Assembly: GCA_018894105.1 (NCBI GenBank)
Contig: CM032126.1
Location: forward strand, 29,858,391-29,922,390
Reading direction: 5' to 3'
DNA length: 64,000 bases
Source: Jacaranda mimosifolia
Taxonomy: Eukaryota > Streptophyta > Magnoliopsida > Lamiales > Bignoniaceae
Every line of letters starts with the position of its first letter. Position 1 is the first letter of the stretch. Shown in pieces: positions 23,300 to 33,686 of this stretch. The position numbers and the translations under genes are program-made. The notes under the pieces are model-generated. The model made no database searches and had not been told where the DNA came from. It worked only from the letters and a program-made list of their open reading frames with translations.

Positions 23300-23660
23300 A
23301 CTCTTTCTTCAAGATGTTCTGATATGCATTGCAACTTTGAATTCATTGCCTTTAGTTCTTCAGCTTGGACACCCTTTTTTCAATGAGTGCATTTTTCTTC
23401 TTCAAATCTGCAAATTTTTTGTTCACTATTCAACGAAACAATTTGTTTTGATCTAATAGTGGAGGGTCAACCCATTTAAAAAAATCACAATTGTTCAACG
23501 GAAACCTTGAATACCTATAAAAATGGCGACCGGTGTTAGTTTCAGAAAATACAAATCTCACCTTTGTTAACTCGCCGTAGAAGCAAGTCGGACCCTCTGC
23601 TTCAAATTTTGAAGATGAATTGATGCTACATGTTGAACTTGTCGCATTATGAGAATCCAT
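23300..23660 (-). pseudogene. zf-GRF-type small protein pseudogene
   Basis: A minus-strand start at 23660 opens 76 codons with a Ser-rich N-terminus, then a pattern matching plant GRF zinc fingers: a Cys near the start of the finger (residues 26-29), GRHFYRYSRFP, then NNCDFFKWVD. GRF fingers bind nucleic acid. The first CxCG motif is changed to CFYG, so metal binding is probably lost. A TGA at 23430-23432 ends the frame. The same frame then continues with a short coiled-coil-like KKKNALIEKRVSKL, as in full-length plant proteins of this type, before another stop near 23357. Such short GRF proteins are multicopy and often transposon-associated in plants. Confidence 0.6.
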
Positions 23661-23801
23661 ACTCAGAATTCTTTGAATGTGTGGAATGCATTTTTTTAAT
23701 TAAAAATTGATTTTTGTGCAATAAGATGTGAAAAATAGGAAAACCACACCGCCTGATACCTCAGAATGCTGAAGGTAATTCTTCAAAGGTTATTTGTTGT
23801 G
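23661..23801. other. Junction between zf-GRF fragment and viral array
   Basis: Host sequence bordering the 3' end of the endogenous pararetroviral array, whose repeat begins at 23802. No target duplication was found. Confidence 0.4.
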
Positions 23802-23965
23802 ACCAACTGGAAGCCGGTATCTTAGCAAGGTATGACGTCCGCCGGGAAAGGGCCTCAACTGTGGGCAACAAGGGCGTGTCCTTTTATGCTAAGACACATG
23901 CTTCGGTTAGGATCAAAGTCAAGAGTAGAGAACTGAACTAAGCCAAAAAACTAAACTTAGAGAAG
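23802..23965 (-). repeat. Pararetroviral leader repeat, copy at the array 3' end
   Basis: 164 bp, matching 28449-28612 with about three differences. It joins the truncated reverse transcriptase directly, so RNase H and most of the intergenic region were deleted. It stops within the first bases of the primer-binding site, the natural end of the viral minus-strand DNA. Confidence 0.9.
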
Positions 23966-24868
23966 CTCAGTGGTAATATGAGGCTGCAATGAATATTGTC
24001 CATCCTTAATGAACATTCCCAAGAACTCTATTTCATTCTGTGCGATGGTCATCTTTTTCTCTGAGAGCATTATTCCATGTTGTCGAACTAAGTCCCCAAA
24101 CTTATGCAGAAGGAATAAGTGCGTCTGCATATCTTCAGAAAACAACAAAATATCATCAATGTAAACTAATGCATTTGGGAACAAAGGCTCAAAGATTTGA
24201 ACCATAGCTTTCTGGAATAATGATGGAGCTGTCTTTAAACCAAAAGGAATGACCGTCCACTGGAAATGAGCATTTGGGATACAGAATGCTGTCTTGTACC
24301 GATCTTCTGGATGGATGCCTATCTGCCAAAACCCTGCTTTCAAATCGAACTTTGAAAATACATTGGCTTTGGTCAAGTTAGAAAATAGGCAATTCCGATT
24401 CTACAAAGGGAACTTTTCATCATCAAGAAAATAGTTGAGGGGTTTATAGTTGATCACCAGTCTCATTTTTCCCCTCGCCTGTTCAGATCTTTTATTTACA
24501 TAGAATGCCTGACTAGCCCATGGAGAATTGGTAGCTTCAATAAGACCTTCATCACGTAGCTGAGCTAATTCTCTGGTTGCTAGTTCAAGTTGGTCTGGAG
24601 GCATTCCTGGATGGCTGGCTTTAGTAGGATTTATATTTATATCTTTTTTAAAAGGAAGCTGTACAAAAAACTCTGGATTTTTCCAAAGGGGATTTGTGCA
24701 TTTATGGAGGAAATCAAAATGAGATTCTGCATAACAATCTCTTATTAAAAGGGTATGAATATCAGTAATGGACTCGGATTGAAAAGAAATATTGTAACGT
24801 GGTTTGATATAGGGAAGAAAATAAGACTTAAATCTAAGGCCTTCTGACTTAGGTATTACTTTCTTCTC
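23957..24868 (-). pseudogene. Pararetroviral reverse transcriptase, truncated
   Basis: The frame continues from the protease after a TAA (24866-24868). RT motifs follow in order: the LVINYKPLN block near 24445, FDLKAGFWQI near 24340, and the catalytic YIDD near 24152-24163. An in-frame TAG at 24401-24403 divides it. The frame ends at 23957 where the viral leader repeat has been joined, removing the connection to RNase H. The known function is viral DNA synthesis from pregenomic RNA; this copy is inactive. Confidence 0.9.
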
Positions 24869-25395
24869 TTAAAGCTGTTTAATGATATCAAACCCAATCA
24901 CAACATCTAGCTTAGGTAAAGAGGAACCCAGGAATTTATGGGTAATGGAAAGTTCTGGGAAGAATTGTAACTTAACAGGCTTGCTAATCAGGTCTATTGT
25001 TAGATTTTCACTGTTAGCAACCTGAAAGACTTCATGATATTTTTTCCAGAACGAGGCAGGTAAAACTCTTGGATTGAGGATAGATTTGGATGCCCCTGTA
25101 TCAATCAAACAAACCAAAGTAATAGGGTTGTCATATTTCTGAGGAATAAGTTGTACCTGCACAAATGGTACTGCAAGAGCAAGACCAATGAACTGAATTC
25201 CGAAGATAGGAAGCTGGTCTTCATTGATTTCATCCTCAGAAGAAGAGTCTTCTTCAGAGACATCTTCCAGGGCAAACAACGTCTTTTCAGAGGGCTCGTC
25301 TTCCTCAGAAAAGAGTGACTCCAGATCCTCATTTTCAAGATCACACTGGGTCAGCTGGAACACCTGTTTGAGTATCTTGTCCCTTTTTTGTTAGG
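24869..25395 (-). pseudogene. Pararetroviral aspartic protease region
   Basis: An acidic linker (Glu/Asp/Ser-rich, about 25340-25190) precedes a retropepsin-like domain with LIDTGAS at about 25086-25106, which processes the viral polyprotein. The region is one frame away from the coat protein. The shift lies in an A/G run just after the CCHC knuckle (about 25380-25390). A TAA separates it from RT. Confidence 0.88.
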
Positions 25396-26709
25396 ACAGT
25401 TCCTAGCCCAGTGACCTTGCTTATGGCAGATGTGGCACCTGTCTCCTTTGTTCTTCGAGAACTTTCTCCTGAAATATCTCCGTCTTCTTCTGGGTCTCCA
25501 TTGTTGGTGATGGTGCTGACGATGCTTTCTGAATTTCTTATGATGCTTGTGAGATTTTTCTGGACACTGGCATTTATCTGACTTGCACTTAATCTGAAGA
25601 TCCTTTCTGTCACATTCCTTTGAGAATTTTCTCCCTGTCTCCTGGAATTCTTTGAAAAACTTTCAATTATTGCTCAGTTTTTCCAAGGCCTTGAAGACGA
25701 ATTGGTAGATTTCTCCGAGAGAGACATTTTCAAGTGTTCGTCTTCTCAGCTCAATTAGTCTTAGGGCTTCACGACCAAGGGACTCAGGAATGGAATTAAT
25801 GTAGGCTTGCTTCAGATTTGGATTGTCCATACCACCAAGAATATAGAACTTTTGAGACATCCGTTGGAAATGCTTCTCCAGGTCATTTCTTTCAAAAAAA
25901 CAGCATTTCATCTTGAAGAACTCCTCCCTTGCAATGTCAATATTGTTTTGATGCTGCCCCAGAAACTCAACATAAATATAATTCATGAAGGTTTCAATGT
26001 TTGGTGCGTTTCTGGATTGGATCTGTCTGTATTCTCCAAGAGCATACCACCATTCTTTCAAAGTACCAGTCATTCTAGCAGTAAAACCATTAATAACACC
26101 AGTAAGATTAGCACCTGGTTTTTGAAGTTCTGTCACACACCAAGACATCATTTCATGGATCCTATCCTTCCACTGAGAAGGAGGGATATCATCAAAAGAA
26201 AACAGATGTCCTGAACTGCTAGAATAGGAATGGTCTGGAGGAGGATTCCTCTGTTGTCCTTGTTGACTGGTTTCTGGTTCATCTTCAACAACTGGCTCTT
26301 GTGGAGTGTTTGGAGGTCTTTCTTCTGGAGGTTGATTCATAAAAAGTAGCGGGATGTCTTCTAAGAGTTCCTCTGTGTCACTGATATCTTCTGTAACAAA
26401 CACTGGCCATGGTCTGTTTGGCTTGTGTTCCTCACGATCAGCAACCTTCTTGAGATAATCAGTGAGTGGATTTGAAGTAGAGGAATCTTGCATCATGAAC
26501 TGTGGTGGCTTTGAAACTGTCGGTTCGGCTGTGCTCAATGCTGTAGAGGTTTGAGGATTGCTTTTCCTTTTGTATTCTTCCGGGGAAAAGAATGAAGATG
26601 AGTCTCCAAACATCTTTTTGAAGTTATCCAGCCCATGAAGTGGTTGTGAGACAACAGGATAGGAAGATACTGAGGGTTCTGGCCTGCTCCAAATAGAGTC
26701 TCTTTGGTA
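25396..26709 (-). pseudogene. Pararetroviral coat protein with CCHC knuckle
   Basis: An acidic, Pro-rich N-terminus (from 26613) is followed by a capsid core similar to caulimovirid coat proteins (the WKDRIHEM to GEIYQFVFKALEKL portion, about 26180-25690). A basic His/Arg-rich tail then leads to a zinc knuckle CHICHKQGHWARNC (25396-25437), which binds pregenomic RNA. A TGA interrupts the core end near 25663. The second copy at 28768-29795 still has TGG at the corresponding codon, which shows the stop arose in this copy. Confidence 0.9.
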
Positions 26710-27021
26710 CTATTTTTCAAGAGACTTTAATTGGGTTTTGAGTGACCTGATCTCCTGTTCTTTATGGCCGAACGGTTGTGAGGTTTGGAGAAGTCTCATG
26801 ATTTCATTGTGCACCATGTCAATCCTTTCCTTCAAGGATTGAATTGTTGCTGCGATCTGGTTCTCCATCTTGGCTTCAATCCTCTCCTGGCTTTTTACAA
26901 TTTTCCGCAGCATATGATTTTGAACCACTGCATTCTCGGACTGCCAGTTGAGAGTTGCTTCAGCAGCAGTAACTTCCACCGTTGAACCGTCTGATCTACG
27001 GGCTGTAGGATTCCTAACCTT
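26710..27021 (-). pseudogene. Pararetroviral coiled-coil segment between movement and coat proteins
   Basis: About 90 codons in the same frame as the movement and coat proteins. Heptad-like spacing of Leu/Ile/Val with many Glu/Lys/Gln suggests a coiled coil, as in virion-associated or linker parts of caulimovirid polyproteins. TAG stops bound it on both sides (27022-27024 and 26710-26712). Confidence 0.65.
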
Positions 27022-28439
27022 CTATGAGTGATTGTATTCTGGAGTTTGAATTTCCTTATGAGGATAATTCAATTGTTGGAAGGACGAGGAAGTAGAACCA
27101 AACATCATGATCTGATTGGGGATTGGATCTTCGTCCGAATAGTCATCTGAGGGCATGAAAGGTATACAGTCATCATCATCTTTGTAGTATTCCTCATCAT
27201 CACTGTCTTCATATCCCTCTTGAACTCCCCATCCAGTATGTGTTGTTGGCCACTGTGTTGGAGGCGGTGGAGTGTATTTGACCAGGTAGTCAAACTTGCC
27301 TGAAGATTGTCCCAAGGTATCCACAAAAGGATCATCCCTAGACAGTCTTGATGGTCTTTGTCTAGGATCTTCAGGAACTTCTGGTGCTTCTGGTGGTGCA
27401 TAGATAGGACTGCCGTATCCATCAAATCCGTAGATTGACATTTCGGATCCAATAGAAAACGCAGGACTGAAACAGATTGGAACTCCGGTCTTCTCTTTTT
27501 GCTTTTGGAACTTAATCTCTACTGATCCATCTTTATTTTTGTGAAAGGATGGTTCAGTAGACTGGATCGGCTTCGATTCCTTTGACGCTTGGTGATTTTG
27601 TTCATAGGCCATGATCCACGAGTCAGGAATCAATTTCTGCAATTCCTCCTTTGGTAGTTGTTTGGGGACATACGTACAGCTGGGTATATGGTCAGTGTCC
27701 ACAGAAATTAATAAAGCTTCATTTGTCTCCTGAGGATACGCAAAATCAATTGAATGATTTTGAATCCTGTACACCATCTGGTAGTGAAGAGTTGCAGAAT
27801 AGGTTGTAGCCATAGGAACTGCTCCACAGATTTGAATCTGGAGCTTGAGTGCCGACTGTAAGCATGGATCTGATATTGGCAGGTTGAAATTAGGAAACAT
27901 CGTTACGAGAACTGTTCCTGAATTCAAAGTTGTTTGAACAGTGCCAATACATGCATGCTGGTAGTCAGAATACCGGGTATCCAAGAGAGCTATCCTTGCT
28001 GTAGTAGGTAAGCCTTTTCGTCCATGAAGAGTGAGAGCAAACCTTATGGCTCCAAAATGGATATGTGTATATCCTTCTGAAAGCCATAACCTTGGTAAGT
28101 GAGAGGGTAACTCAATCGAAACCATCTGCTCCTTTTCTGCAGCTGGTAGAAAGTGCTGATCAAAGGCTGAAGCTTGAACATATTCCTTAACCTGAACTTT
28201 GGAAGGAGTGATAAGGCTTTTAACTGTTTTGGTGAAGGAAGATCTAGGTTTAGTGAAAGCATTATAGGGGTTAATGAGAGGCAAATTGTAAGCAGAACCT
28301 TTTCATTATCTGGGAGATAGGTTATTTCATATAGGGAGTCTATCTTAGAAGCATTAGATTGACGAAAACTGTTACTAGGAACAAGGGTAGATGAAGAAGA
28401 TGAGGTAGAGGTAGCTGGCCTGGGTAGTAAACTATCCAT
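27022..28439 (-). pseudogene. Pararetroviral movement protein (polyprotein N-terminus)
   Basis: An ATG at 28439 lies one base after the primer-binding site and opens a Ser/Thr-rich N-terminus. A frame change around 28285-28300 leads into the 420-codon frame 28284-27022, which resembles 30K-superfamily movement proteins of caulimovirids. These proteins form tubules through plasmodesmata. The tail is Pro- and Asp/Glu-rich. It ends at a TAG in phase with the following coat region, so the original was probably one long polyprotein. Confidence 0.85.
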
Positions 28440-28440
28440 G

Positions 28441-28452
28441 GCTCTGATACCA
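28441..28452 (-). promoter_or_regulatory. Pararetroviral primer-binding site (initiator tRNA-Met)
   Basis: The minus strand reads TGGTATCAGAGC, the exact complement of the plant initiator tRNA-Met 3' end used to prime minus-strand synthesis by caulimovirids. It immediately follows the 164-bp leader repeat and immediately precedes the first ATG (28439). Confidence 0.93.
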
Positions 28453-28767
28453 ACTGGAAGCCGGTATCTTAGCAAGGTATGACGTCCGCCGGGAAAGGGC
28501 CTCAACTGTGGGCAACAAGGGCGTGTCCTTTTATGCTAAGACACATGCTTCGGTTAGGATCAAAGTCAAGAGCAGATAACTGAACTAAGCCAGAAAACTA
28601 AACTTAGAGAAGGAAAATAAAAATCTTTCTGTTGCAGAGGATCCTATTAAAGGCAACTGCAGAGCATACTCAATTTTTAAAAGGTCAGAGAAGGTAGCGG
28701 AATAGTAAAAGAAACTGGAAACTAGAAATGCTTCTAAGAAATATTTTATTTCACTCTCAAAAACTTC
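28449..28767 (-). repeat. Pararetroviral intergenic region and leader repeat
   Basis: Bases 28612-28449 are the partner of the 164-bp repeat at 23802-23965. Bases 28767-28613 are upstream intergenic sequence that probably held the viral promoter; no certain TATA box is assigned. It joins the truncated coat fragment of the second genome at about 28767. Confidence 0.75.
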
Positions 28768-29795
28768 TTCTGGGTCTCCATTGTTGGTGATGGTGCTGAC
28801 GATGCTTTCTAAATTTCTTATGATGCTTGTGAGATTTTTCTGGACACTGGCATTTATCTGACTTGCACTTAATCTGAAGATCCTTTCTGTCACATTCCTT
28901 TGAGAATTTTCTCCCTGTCTCCTGGAATTCTTTGAAAAACTTCCAATTATTGCACAGTTTTTCCAGGGCCTTGAAGACGAATTGGTAGATTTCTCCAAGA
29001 GAGACATTTTCAAGTGTTCGTCCTCTCAGCTCAATTAGTCTTAGGGCTTCACGACCAAGGGACTCAGGAATGGAATTAATGTAGGCTTGCTTCAGATTTG
29101 GATTGTCCATACCACTAAGAATATAGAACTTTTGAGACATCCGTTGGAAATGCTTCTCCAGGTCCTTTCTTTCAAAAGAACAGCATTTCATCTTGAAGAA
29201 CTCCTCCCTTGCAACGTCAATATTGTTTTGATGCTGCCCCAGAAACTCAACATAAATATAATTCATGAAGGTTTCAATGTTTGGTGCGTTTCTGGCTTGG
29301 ATCTGTCTGTATTCTCCAAGAGCATACCACCATTCTTTCAAAGTACCAGTCATTCTAGCAGTAAAACCATTAATAACACCAGTAAGATTAGCACCTGGTT
29401 TTTGAAGTTCTGTCATACACCAAGGCATCATTTCATAGATCCTATCCTTCCACTGAGAAGGAGGGATATCATCAAAAGAAAACAGATGTCCTGAACTGCT
29501 AGAATAGGAATGGTCTGGAGGAGGATTCCTCTGTTGTCCTTGTTGACTGGTTTCTGGTTCATCTTCAACAACTAGCTCTTGTGGAGTGTTTGGAGGTCTT
29601 TCTTCTGGAGGTTGATTCATAAAAAGTAGCGGGATGTCTTCTGAGAGTTCCTCTGTGTCACTGATATCTTCTGTAACAAACACTGGCCATGGTCTGTTTG
29701 GCTTGTGTTCCTCACGATCAGCAACCTTCTTGAGATAATCAGTGAGTGGATTTGAAGTAGAGGAATCTTGCATCATGAACTGTGGTGGCTTTGAA
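28768..29795 (-). pseudogene. Second pararetroviral coat-protein fragment
   Basis: About 1,028 bp matching 25489-26515 with roughly 16 mismatches by eye. It covers the acidic N-terminal part and capsid core, retains the tryptophan codon that is a stop in the first copy, and lacks the CCHC knuckle. Its 5' edge at about 29795 is a junction with unrelated host DNA; its 3' edge is fused to the viral intergenic region. It carries the longest uninterrupted coat frame in the window (339 codons, 28757-29776). Confidence 0.9.
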
Positions 29796-30182
29796 ATCCA
29801 AATTTTTCTTTTCGTCCGGTTTAAAGTTGTTGTATTTTGAAAATAACATTAATGATTGTAAAATGGATTGAGTGTTTGTAAAGAAAAGTGTGTTGTCCAA
29901 TATTCATCTATCCATCAATCACTACATGCATGTCACGCAATAGGGAGTGTAAGAATAGATGTCCATAGGTTTTAAATTTGCATGGAATGCACATTTGAAT
30001 TTGCCTTGCAAGATTTTCGATGGTAGGTGGGAGGGAAACAAATTAATGTGTGTATGTGTGTGACAGAGAGTGAGTTATTGTGTGTAAAATCAACCAAATG
30101 TGTGTGTCTTTGTATATATATTGATTACATATGTCCACTAAACGTGTGTGTGTTTGTATATATATTGTGTTATAAATAATTT
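29796..30182. other. Host flank with GT-rich low complexity
   Basis: Contains several GTGTGTGT tracts and repeated TTTGTATATATATTG segments (about 30110 and 30152). No gene is seen. Confidence 0.4.
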
Positions 30183-30655
30183 TTATTCTGTGTCCTACAT
30201 GTCAAGGATATCCCATGTTAGGGAAGGTAATCAATTTCCAAGGCCAAGAATGTGAATTTTAACAGTACCATGTATGTCACCAAGATGTGGAATGAATAAG
30301 TGAAAAAAAAAACTTATAATTCCAAATAAGAAATAATTAAAAGTAGTTGTTGTACGTAGTTATTATTTATTTAATTGCAGCCATGTTTATTTCATTTTTT
30401 CGGGAGCTTATAAATAAGCTCCAAAACTCCTACCCTCTCAAATTGTTTCAACTCCATATATAGTGCTACAACATTTATACCTAAATTATCTATCCTACTT
30501 GTCCACATAATTCGAAAGACCAAGAAGAGACTGACCGTAACGACTCCACCGCAAGCAGCTTCAGTAAATCCACAAAGAATAAGGCTTGAATTTGGATCTG
30601 GTAGAGTTCCATATGTCTATTGTATGATTGTGTATGAGATGTTGGCTTCAGGAAT
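30183..30655 (+). pseudogene. Acidic-protein gene family, copy A (promoter and 3' end only)
   Basis: Bases 30183-30490 match the promoter of copy B (33893-34200) module by module: TCCTACATG, TTTCCAAGGCCA, AAATAAGAAATAATTA, AGTAGTTGTTGTAC, and a TATA box TATAAATAA at 30410-30418 followed by GCTCCAA. Bases 30497-30640 match copy B's 3' end (AATTC.AAAGAC, CCACAAAGAA.AAGGCTTGA, GGATCTGGTAGAGTTCCATA). The coding exon in between is absent, so this copy is a deletion derivative. No function is known for the family. Confidence 0.75.
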
Positions 30656-30996
30656 CTTCAATTGTTGCAAGAAAAAAGTTGGTTGTTAGAATGTATAAGT
30701 CGAAGAAAAATAAAATTGCATGGGGCTAAGATGCTACATTCTTCATCATTATTCACCCTCATTGATGAAACCACTTTTTTTTGTCAAACTTTCAGATACA
30801 TTGAAGAATTGATTTTGGTCATATCTATTATGCGCAATGTCAATTGCATATCCAAGTTTTTGTTATGATGTTATATCTTTAAGTGGTAAGTGCGGGGGAA
30901 TCAAATTAGAGTGTGTAGGTGTGTGACCGAGAGTGAGTGTGTGTGTGTCTAAAATCAACTAGTGTGTTGTTGGTATATTATTATTATTATTATTAT

Positions 30997-31053
<57 letters not shown>

Positions 31054-31680
31054 TATTCCTCACTTGTTACTTACTTAACTAGTATTATATTAACTTATTG
31101 AATTCAGTTTATATTACATTTTTTCTTTTTAATATTCTCATCCTTTCGTTCCTTATTTTATTTCACGTATACATTCAACATAATTGATATTTTTATGGAT
31201 CGTCATTGTAACACTTTGAATTTTAAAATTCTAAAATATGAAAAAATGTGAAATCGATATGTTAGGATATATTAGTGGTGAGTTTGTGTTAGTCACATAT
31301 TGTAATTAAATATTGATGATAGAGGGGATTGAATAGTAAATAAGAGAAGATCTCGATTGTCTAAAATTAGAAAGTGTAGGGGACTAAATTACAGTAATTA
31401 TAATTTAAGATAGCTATATCTATTTAATTTATTTATTTTTTAATCATTGAAGGAATCACTAAAAACACTTATCAATTTACTATCATTATTATTCCTTTAT
31501 TCATGTGGAATTGATTTTGGGTAAAATCCATAACCTATAATTATATTTTTAGGAAAAATTCACGAAGTAAATTTTTAATGAATTGAACATTATATTGTAA
31601 TGTTAGGTTAATTAAATATTCATAAATTTGTATTTATAGTTTATATGTTAGACTAATTTTATAGCAAGTAAAAATAATAA
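30656..31680. repeat. Intergenic with compound microsatellite
   Basis: A (ATT)n run at about 30976-30996 passes directly into an (AGT)n run of about 17 units to 31048. The rest is AT-rich without recognised genes. Confidence 0.7.
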
Positions 31681-32610
31681 TGCAAATTTTTTATTTGCTA
31701 TCCTTTTTTCAAATTTGTGTATATTTATTGAGGAGCATAGCTAGGGGAGCCTAGCTGCCGTGCATGACATCCAACCATCTCCTCAAAATTTGATTTGACA
31801 TCCCACCTTAGATTTTTCTCCAAAAAATGCTCCTTACAAGGACCATCTACTTGAAAAGGTTAAATTTAATGTGTTTAGTAATTATTATATTGAAATAAAT
31901 ACTTGGTAAATAACATTGACTGAATATCATTAGAATAATAGTGAACTGTATGTTTTATATTTATTTTAGTTAATCTAGTATATATAAATTATTAAGTATA
32001 ATAAAAATATTAATATAAAATTTTCAAATAAATATTTTGCTAAATATATTAAAAAGAAACTTATATTAAAAAACATATATTCTTAGTTGGGTGAAGCAAA
32101 ATTTATATTTTCATATTTGATTGAGATTAAAATGCAAGGTATATACTTAATAAAATAATTATCCAATGAGAAAAGAGTGTATTTGACAAAACTCTTCCTA
32201 ACTATGTATCCATTAAGTAATTATTGGATATCAACTCTTCATAAGTATTGTATAAACTGAAAATACACTTATTAATTTTTAAAGTTTATAACACTAAATA
32301 TAACTTAATCCATTGAAATATATATATATCTTATTTATTTATTTTCTAAAAATTTGACTTACTTGAAAGATTATCAACTTTTATTATTAACTTTTCTTTT
32401 TCCTATTATGCAATACAATATGAATACTAATTATAACTACCCATAAAATTCCAATAATTATGTTTCATACTTCACAGTTAATAAGAACCATCACCTCTAA
32501 TTGCAATGAACTAAGTTTTGTACTTTCTTTCCTTTTCAAATTTGTGTATATTTATTAAGTCTATAGCTAGGGAAGCCTAGCTGCCATGCATGCCATCCGA
32601 ACATATACCT
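31681..32610. repeat. Repeated upstream module of the family cluster
   Basis: About 31700-31800 and 32525-32610 are related: CAAATTTGTGTATATTTATT, ATAGCTAGGG.AGCCTAGCTGCC.TGCATG and a following CCATC..AACAT stretch. A third related stretch lies at about 35085-35170. The modules probably belong to the duplicated segments carrying the acidic-protein genes. Bases 31860-32515 between them are plain AT-rich DNA. Confidence 0.65.
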
Positions 32611-33085
32611 AAAAATAGGGCTATAAATGGGTAGGGTAAAACCCTAGTCAAACCCGTACTCAAAAATAATATCCATTCTTTACCCTACCCAATTAGACCA
32701 ATTACCCATTGGGTCTGTGTATTGGGCCTACTGTCCAGACCCAATAGTTTTGGGTCGAGTTCAAGCCTGACTCGATTTTTTTTTTTTTTTAAAAAAAAAA
32801 GATTCGCCTGCAAGTATACAAGTGATACTTGTATATTAACTTCTCAGGCAAATGCAACAAGATTAAAAAATAAAATAAAATATCTATACAATCTTGAAAT
32901 TCAAATTAAATAATTTTGAAATTAAAATAGAAAATATCTCAAGATTCAAACTAGAAGAACCAATAGTAATTTAAACCGATTTAAACAGAAAAAATAAATT
33001 TAATTAGTAAATTTCTTATACATCTATATACTATTACATGAATATTAATATTTGAAGAAATTAATGCAGTGATTTCCCAGAAGTA

Positions 33086-33505
33086 ACCATCCATGAAAAG
33101 GTACGAGGATTGAAGAATGGAGGATATATCCCAACGCATTACTTAGTATAATATTGTTTGAAAAGCTACCATGGCCACTGCAATTATACAACCAAGAAAT
33201 TAGAAAAAAAATTAAATAAATCTTAATTAGAACGAACAACGCCCAGAACATAGTGCCCTAAGCGAACCAGTAGACTGGCCAAAAAACCCAATGGTTGAAG
33301 TAGGCGGCGGCGGCAATGACGTCTTAAACCACGTAGTAGCAAAATCGCCATGGATCTTTCACCCAGCAATGTGGCGGAATGGTTGCTCGGATGTCGGCAA
33401 TTCTAAATGGAGGTGGTGTGGCAGGTTCGAATTTATCAGCTACAGCGGCTGGTACTGCCACCTCTGCTTGCTTTTTCATTCTTTTGAATCCTTCTTAGCC
33501 GCCAT
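33086..33505 (-). pseudogene. Captured fragment of an omega-3 fatty acid desaturase gene (FAD3/7/8 family)
   Basis: The minus strand from 33505 has a short start MAAKKDSK, then, after a frame shift, [41 protein letters not shown] and [10 protein letters not shown]. After an intron (acceptor TTGCAG at 33183-33178) it has [20 protein letters not shown]. This is the N-terminal third of plant omega-3 desaturases, which make 18:3 from 18:2 in ER or plastid membranes. The short N-terminus favours an ER-type (FAD3-like) source. The donor side is damaged, so the first histidine box (HDCGH) is broken, and TAA and TAG stops occur after YYVV and WFA. Homology ends at about 33086. It is non-functional as an enzyme and, with its intron, was copied from DNA rather than mRNA. 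Confidence 0.88.
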
Positions 33506-33647
33506 TAATATCTTCCGCAGCTCATTATTTTTTAATCTTATTTTTGTCGATGATGTGCAGCGGTGGAGAATCTGGAGATGGGTGCAGGAGGTGTGTTTCG
33601 CTCATTATTGGAGCCGAAGAGAATAGAAATTCTTATTTTTAGATTAA

Positions 33648-33686
33648 TTTAGACCGTTGGATTTTGATAAAATCCAACGGTCTAAA
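33648..33686. repeat. Perfect 18-bp-arm inverted repeat
   Basis: TTTAGACCGTTGGATTTT is followed by GAT and then its exact reverse complement AAAATCCAACGGTCTAAA. The palindrome lies between the captured desaturase piece and the right terminal region of the element, and would form a strong hairpin in RNA or single-stranded DNA. Confidence 0.92.

Larger units (their letters stand above)
23802..29795 (-). mobile_element. Endogenous pararetrovirus (Caulimoviridae): two defective genomes head to tail
   Basis: Read on the minus strand: a coat-protein fragment (29795-28768), an intergenic region (about 28767-28613), a 164-bp leader segment (28612-28449), a tRNA-Met primer site (28452-28441), movement protein, coat protein, aspartic protease, reverse transcriptase (to about 23960), then the same 164-bp leader segment again (23965-23802). 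Movement protein plus coat protein without integrase marks a plant pararetrovirus rather than a gypsy element. RNase H is deleted, and multiple stops and shifts interrupt every gene. Plausible relatives are single-ORF genera such as petuviruses or florendoviruses; the genus is not assigned here. The array is a fossil and not capable of expression as a complete genome. Confidence 0.92.

Noticed and set aside
25807..26214. 135-codon plus-strand ORF (and its twin at 29087-29494)
   Set aside because: Antisense shadow of the pararetroviral coat protein; it appears twice only because the coat region is duplicated.
33291..33626. 111-codon plus-strand ORF in the Pack-type element
   Set aside because: It is the antisense of the captured desaturase exon, where the minus strand has clear family residues.
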